DNA from: Telmatactis stephensoni
Lineage: Eukaryota; Cnidaria; Anthozoa; Actiniaria; Isophelliidae
Assembly: GCA_029948255.1 (NCBI GenBank)
Contig: JALIZF010001873.1
Span: forward strand, 965,001-1,029,000
Reading direction: 5' to 3'
DNA length: 64,000 bases
The translations under genes and the position numbers were made by a program. Positions 59,887-64,000 of this stretch are shown one piece after another. How positions within the stretch are numbered: position 1 is the stretch's first letter; every line of letters begins with the position of its first letter. The notes beneath the pieces are model-generated. The model worked only from the letters and a program-made list of their open reading frames with translations, was not told the DNA's origin and ran no database searches.

Positions 59887-60765
59887 TAATAATAATAACA
59901 AATAATAATAATAACAAATAATAATAATAATAATAGTTTATTCGATCCAATCTTTGTGAATGACAAAAGGTCTATGATAAAACGAGATAGTCAATAAAAA
60001 AAATAAATCAAGATCAAACTAATAATAAGAATGTTGATCTGTTCTTCACTTATATAACGGGAATATCCAAAGGGTAATAGAAGAGTATTATGTTTTCAAT
60101 AGTACTACTTACGCAAAATAAACCTGGTAAGCACAAAGTCGTCGGTCGAACATCACTTTGTTTGTGACCGCCACGTAAGGCCTCGCTTCAGGGTAGAACG
60201 ATGTTCCTTCGTCTTCGTTGCCGAACTTTGCATATCCATAATTGATTTTGCAGGCCAGACAACGGAACGTTAACTTTAAACCGTACTTTGGGCCATTAGG
60301 GGCAAAAATTGACACGAGGCAAGGCTTGTTGTGCAACTGTAAACTTCCCGTGCAATTGAAACAACTATCTGTCGGCGGAGAAAGCACTTCCACGAAGTTG
60401 TTGAACAAATACTCAGGATTATGATTTGCAGTAGTCTCTTCGCTACCTGTATTTTTGGAAAACTCTAAAATACTTTCCAAATCACGGTCTGACAGATCAC
60501 TGGCCTGGACATGAAATCTTATTAGATTAAAAGACAGATCTTTGCCTAGTTGAGAAGGAAACGCAGAGGCCAGTGATCGTAAACGCTCGAGTCGGCCAGA
60601 CCCCAATTTTAAGGCCAGAAGAGCATATACTTCGGTCGAAGTAAAGTCGTCCATGTCTTCAAGGAGGAAGGCTTGAAGCATCTCTAAAGCCTCCTGTGCT
60701 TCCTTCCTCTTTCTCTTGTTTCTTGAGACGGCATTTAGACGGGACATGAACGCATCCTCCGCCAT
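55378..60765 (-). CDS. KDZ-type transposase-like protein with CxC5/CxC6-like zinc clusters (7 exons)
   Basis: Coding exons on the minus strand: 60765-60113, 59512-59403, 59040-58819, 58661-58410, 56906-56799, 56497-56311, 55867-55378. All have GT/AG borders and compatible phases, totalling 2022 nt or 673 residues plus stop. The first exon ends with a CxC5-like cluster (C135, C138, C169, C172). The fourth exon starts CLNFVSMDGIW with D337 and continues with a CxC6-like cysteine/histidine set (C347, C369, C381, H384). The sixth exon has FHFVRGGGHIDKWNPLY. The last exon has SYDNMCNL (D546), IDRLHMKNHKGRHC and PVAEQTFVW (E613), giving a D-D-E order as in Kyakuja-Dileera-Zisupton transposases. It is shorter than most of those, so it may be compact or domesticated. 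No break was seen. Recognition is from motifs only, and an extra 5' exon cannot be excluded. Confidence 0.72.
57888..58130 (-). mobile_element. SINE-like sequence in intron
   Basis: On the minus strand GTGGTCTAGCGGTCAAGG resembles a pol III A box and GGTTCGAGCGTC, a few bases on, a B box. The downstream part, seen on the plus strand as GGAGGAAAACCGGAGAACCC, is a motif I associate with widespread invertebrate short repeats. It lies within the intron between 58410 and 56906 of the KDZ-like gene. Its spacing is shorter than a true tRNA gene, and no cloverleaf is evident. Confidence 0.5.
59138..59186. repeat. (GA)n microsatellite
   Basis: About 24 GA dinucleotides in an intron of the KDZ-like gene. 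Confidence 0.95.
59598..59935. repeat. (AAC/AAT)n-rich tract
   Basis: Imperfect AAC triplets at 59598-59690 and a purer AAT run at about 59837-59887, with TAATAACAAA variants after it. It lies in the first intron of the KDZ-like gene. Confidence 0.85.
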
Positions 60766-60896
60766 ATTGAGACTCCTTCTGTGTGCCTACTAGCTTTAAT
60801 CTACTTATAGAGGAAAGTGTCAAGTGTCATGGGCAGACACTAGAGGCAGACGCTTTTGGCGTAATCCTATTTCTTGACTCATTTGCTTTTTATGTG

Positions 60897-61185
60897 CGTA
60901 GTCAACTTTAACGTGCGTAGTCACCTTCTACCTGCGTAGTTACCTTCCACGTGCGTATGTCACCTTTAACGTGCGTATTTACCATTAACATGTGTATGTC
61001 ACCATCCACGTGCGTAATTACCTTCCACTTACGTATGTCACCTTTAACGTACATAGTTACCTTCCACGTGCGTACCTATGTGACTTTTTAAGTGCGTAGT
61101 GACATTTAACGTGCGTATGTCACCTTTAACGTGCGCAGTTACATTTAACGTGTGTTTGTCTCCTTCCACGTGCGTGTTTCGCCCT
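60897..61185. repeat. ~20 bp degenerate tandem repeat 5' of the KDZ-like gene
   Basis: About 13 units of the type CACGTGCGTAGTTACCTTC, alternating with GTATGTCACCTTTAACGTGCG forms. Each has a CACGTG or AACGTG core followed by CGTA. It starts about 130 bp upstream of the predicted start codon. It could be a promoter-proximal minisatellite or a subterminal transposase-binding array. Confidence 0.8.
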
Positions 61186-62215
61186 TTTCTCTAATTTTTC
61201 CCTCATAATCGAATTTGAAAAAGCAAATTCGGTAAGTTTAGACTCCATGTGGGTCACTTGAGATGCCAGACAGCTCAAACTCAGCTCAAAACTGAGTCAT
61301 GACCTTTTATGAATTGTCAGTTAGAGTATCTTTGCTACAGCTGTCACACACATAATAGTGACGAGAGCTACCAGGTCGACGCATGCGTGTTGTTGATTAC
61401 TTTTTCCTGTGCAAGAGAGAAAAAATGTCATGAAACATATTCTGGAACTTTCCAAAATTTTGCTGAGGTCCTTTGTCCTTTGAAAACCTTTACTAGATCT
61501 ATCCACTGTTGTTTTATATAAAGGCGAGGGTTTGCATTGAAATTCAAGACCGAGGGCCGCAAAATTCAAAACCTTTCCCGGGTCTTCCCCCGAAATTCAA
61601 AACCTACATTAAACAATGGAAATAGGGTGTGGTTTGTTTTTAATTCTTGTTCAATCAACTCCGAAGGGGCCCTTCCTCCAACCAACCACCATAACTTGGC
61701 CTATATCTAAAATCTTAATTGTGAAGCGTCCTCCTTCATCAGCCATCTATTCAATTCCATCTATTCCCATTTCTTCCTACCATTTAATTTCCATCCATAT
61801 CGTAGTCTATCCATTTCATCCTATCCTGACTTTACTAGGTTTTCCCTAAACTGTTTTTGTCTATATGTTTTTATTGTGTTTTAAGTTGGACATCATTGTT
61901 CATGGAGCCTTGTTCCGTAGTAGAGGACCCTTCCACGCCCTCTATCTAAACCATGGCGTGGTACATGCATGCTTTGTAAAAAATAAAATGAAAAAAAAAA
62001 AAATACCCGTCCAATTATCTATTTCACCCTATCCTCATTCTATTCAGTCAATTCCGTTGGATCCTTGTGTAATCTTCCTTTCTGTGTAATCTTCCATCCA
62101 TTCCATATCATCTTATCTTTTATTTCCTACGTTCTTACTTCCTCAATCCATTCTGTCCAGTTCCTCTTATTCACTCATCTGTCTCTTTTCCATTTCTATA
62201 CTTTTACTTTTATAG
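61186..62215. other. Spacer between KDZ-like and stereocilin-like genes
   Basis: Pyrimidine-rich plus strand with many CCATCC/TCCATT motifs (61740-62200). It probably includes the 3' untranslated part of the minus-strand gene ending at 62216. A frame at 61321-61569 (-) is not supported. Confidence 0.45.
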
Positions 62216-63951
62216 TTACAAACCTGACACGTGTTCTTCGCCTTTCTTTCTTTCTAAGATTTCCTTGTTTTCTTTGGATAATTCACTCATTTGTTCAGCA
62301 GTAACAGTGGCAGCCTGCGACGAGTCAAACTGTCTCAACTGAGATGACTTAAAGCTCTGGAAATGAAAAAAAGTAATTTTTAGTGGTTAGGCGATGGCTA
62401 TGAACTGAACTAAACTGAACTGTACTGTTGTTTATTTCTCGTCTACTTGAGGCAAGCAATCACAACAACTATTGAACTCTTAAGTTGTGAGCCATTCACA
62501 CCCGTCAGAAGCACAACAAAACACTAAATTAAATGAAGATATTACAGGGGTGGATCCAGGAGTATTCTTCAGGAGGAGGTGCAGCATTATAGAAATCGTA
62601 AACCGTCTAGAAGACTCAAAGGATATTGTAGAAAAGTATCGAGAAGAAAAGTTTCTAAAGTCCTCTAAGAAGGGGTGACCCATCCCTAAATCCGTCCCTG
62701 TGTTAATCTTTTCTAGCTGTACGCTTGTGACTATCTCCGGCGTTGGAAACAAATCCTGTTATGAAGAAGTAAAGAAAACATCTCCAAAATGAGTTTAGAA
62801 TTACGCTGACAGTAGTAGAGTGTAAAAAAGATAACACTACCCGTCCGTCATATTTAATCCAATGGAAGCCAGACGATTGTTTTAATCAATGGACTACAAA
62901 GATTTAAGCTTTACGTGGTGTGAAAAAAGTATACGCAACGAATGAGAAAGTTGACAGAGATTAGCTTACAGCAAACAAACTTGGTGGAATGGTTTTGATT
63001 GCCTCAGGGGTTACCATGGCAACATGTTCAGTGGAAAGTGACTCTAACTCCGATGCATTAAATCCACCTGAAACAGAAAGAAATCAAAAGGAGATGATAA
63101 TAATGCTGCTGCTTTAGATTTAATCGTTTTCTATAGTTTTCAGTACTACCAGCGCGATGTTCTTTTCTTGTGTTGGGCTTTCAAGAGCGCAGTGCATCCT
63201 GACTTGCGGACAAAGTCCATCCAAAATGACATGGCGTTTATGATACTTTTTAGTTTTGCGTTGCGGTGTCAGTTTTGGTAATGACTGGTGGTATAGATTT
63301 TGGGCAAGTTTTTATGTCTCCCAGGCAGCACTAGCAGCTGAGAAGAAAAGAGGCTGTGTCTTGGGATTCCTGTGTTGCAAATTCGAATCCCTAGAAGGTT
63401 ACCCCTAGACACTTTTTCCGATGGAAATGGTTATATTTTATCCTTTAGGGTTTGCCACATCTGAAAATTTACTCATAAGAAGAGAGTCGAGAGTGGACTG
63501 ATACCTACCAATAATACTTCCGGCTTCTCTAAGTTGTGCAGGCGTCCATTTATCAGTTGCCTTCCCATAACCCTCTATAGCTTTGTCCTTCAATTTCTTC
63601 ATCTGTTCAACAGACCATCCTTTAAGACGACCCAGTGATCCTATACAGCTTCTACAAATGTACATTAAAAAAGTAAGAACCGCAATAACGTCCTCTTTCC
63701 ATGAGACGCTCCCTCCCTTATTCGACTAAACACAATATTCTGTACTTCGTATATAATTGACATTAAACACAAACCTTACGAATGTGTATTCAAGAAAAGA
63801 CTTACAAAAATGGTGAGTTGTCAATTGAGACGATATCATCTGTTGTCATGGCTACAGCAAAATTCTTGAGATTGGAGATTTCGTCATTGGTGAATTGATT
63901 TATGGCCGGCTTTTTCTTGAGATCCTTGATACGGGACAGTGCATTCTTTAA
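62216..63951 (-). CDS. Stereocilin/mesothelin/otoancorin-like protein, 3' exons (partial)
   Basis: Four exons read on the minus strand: 63951-63806, 63651-63509, 63067-62970, 62356-62216, with GT/AG junctions and matching phases. They give the last ~175 residues and a stop. The protein shows the helical solenoid pattern of the stereocilin/mesothelin family: SLGRLKGWSVEQMKKLKDKA, KWTPAQLREAGSIIG, FNASELESLSTEHVAMVTPE, IKTIPPSLFASFKSSQLRQF and DSSQAATVTAEQM. Vertebrate members are GPI-anchored or secreted surface proteins; cnidarians have related genes. There is no hydrophobic GPI tail after QMSELSKENKEILERKKGEE, so this isoform may end soluble or use another last exon. The first exon begins with an acceptor at 63952, so the gene continues beyond the window. 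A small inverted-repeat insert (62548-62703) lies in the last intron. Confidence 0.75.
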
Positions 63952-64000
63952 CTAAAAATACATGACAAGTGAAACATTATGGTTTATTGGTCAATAGCGC

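Noticed and set aside
43950..61600. Terminal inverted repeats around the three-gene cluster
   Set aside because: I compared the flanks by eye and found no convincing inverted match, so element borders are not claimed.
62691..62758. Possible extra exon (DLFPTPEIV segment) of the stereocilin-like gene
   Set aside because: Only a poor donor follows it and direct splicing of the neighbours gives the expected family pattern.
63325..63412. tRNA-like B box (GCAAATTCGAATCCC)
   Set aside because: No clear A box or cloverleaf at the right distance; at best a SINE fragment in an intron.

Overview
This window looks like animal genomic DNA, most probably from a cnidarian such as a stony coral or sea anemone. 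The evidence is intron-containing genes with GT/AG junctions, an intronless class A GPCR, a stereocilin/mesothelin-like gene, hAT, LINE and KDZ-like transposon proteins, many short palindromic MITE-type elements and very AT-rich spacers. I cannot name the species. No bacterial operon, CRISPR array, rRNA or canonical tRNA was seen.

Layout. From 1 to 24 kb there are almost no genes: AT-rich spacer, palindromic MITEs, a degenerate ~140 bp tandem repeat (6.1-7.3 kb), pentamer and decamer microsatellites (5.3, 15.1-16.1 and 18.8 kb), and a 2.4 kb element with ~475 bp terminal inverted repeats and a 7 bp target duplication that contains a 5'-truncated LINE. At 24.6-25.5 kb lies an intact orphan class A GPCR, followed by more non-autonomous elements up to 31 kb.

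The most striking object is at 31,254-38,791. It is a 7.5 kb transposon whose two ~2.24 kb terminal inverted repeats consist almost wholly of a ~19 bp tandem repeat (consensus ATGCATACCCTGTAYACCC). It is flanked by TTAA on both sides. Its core carries a decayed minus-strand coding region with a DDE-like transposase portion, an OTU-type cysteine protease portion and a tesmin-like CXC cysteine cluster. A hAT pseudogene (40.2-41.3 kb) and a long open-frame minisatellite (42.6-43.7 kb) follow.

From 44.5 to 60.8 kb there is a compact three-gene cluster that I assembled exon by exon. An 11-exon minus-strand gene predicts an 858-residue P-loop NTPase with a C-terminal PHD finger and an internal 17-residue repeat tract. 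A single-exon F-box protein is divergent from it, with start codons 293 bp apart. A 7-exon minus-strand gene predicts a 673-residue KDZ-type (CxC5/CxC6) transposase-like protein. All splice phases agree, so both spliced frames are open from start to stop. The cluster may be a large mobile element or a domesticated derivative with cargo genes, but I could not find its ends. From 62.2 kb to the window edge are the last four exons of a stereocilin/mesothelin-like gene on the minus strand.
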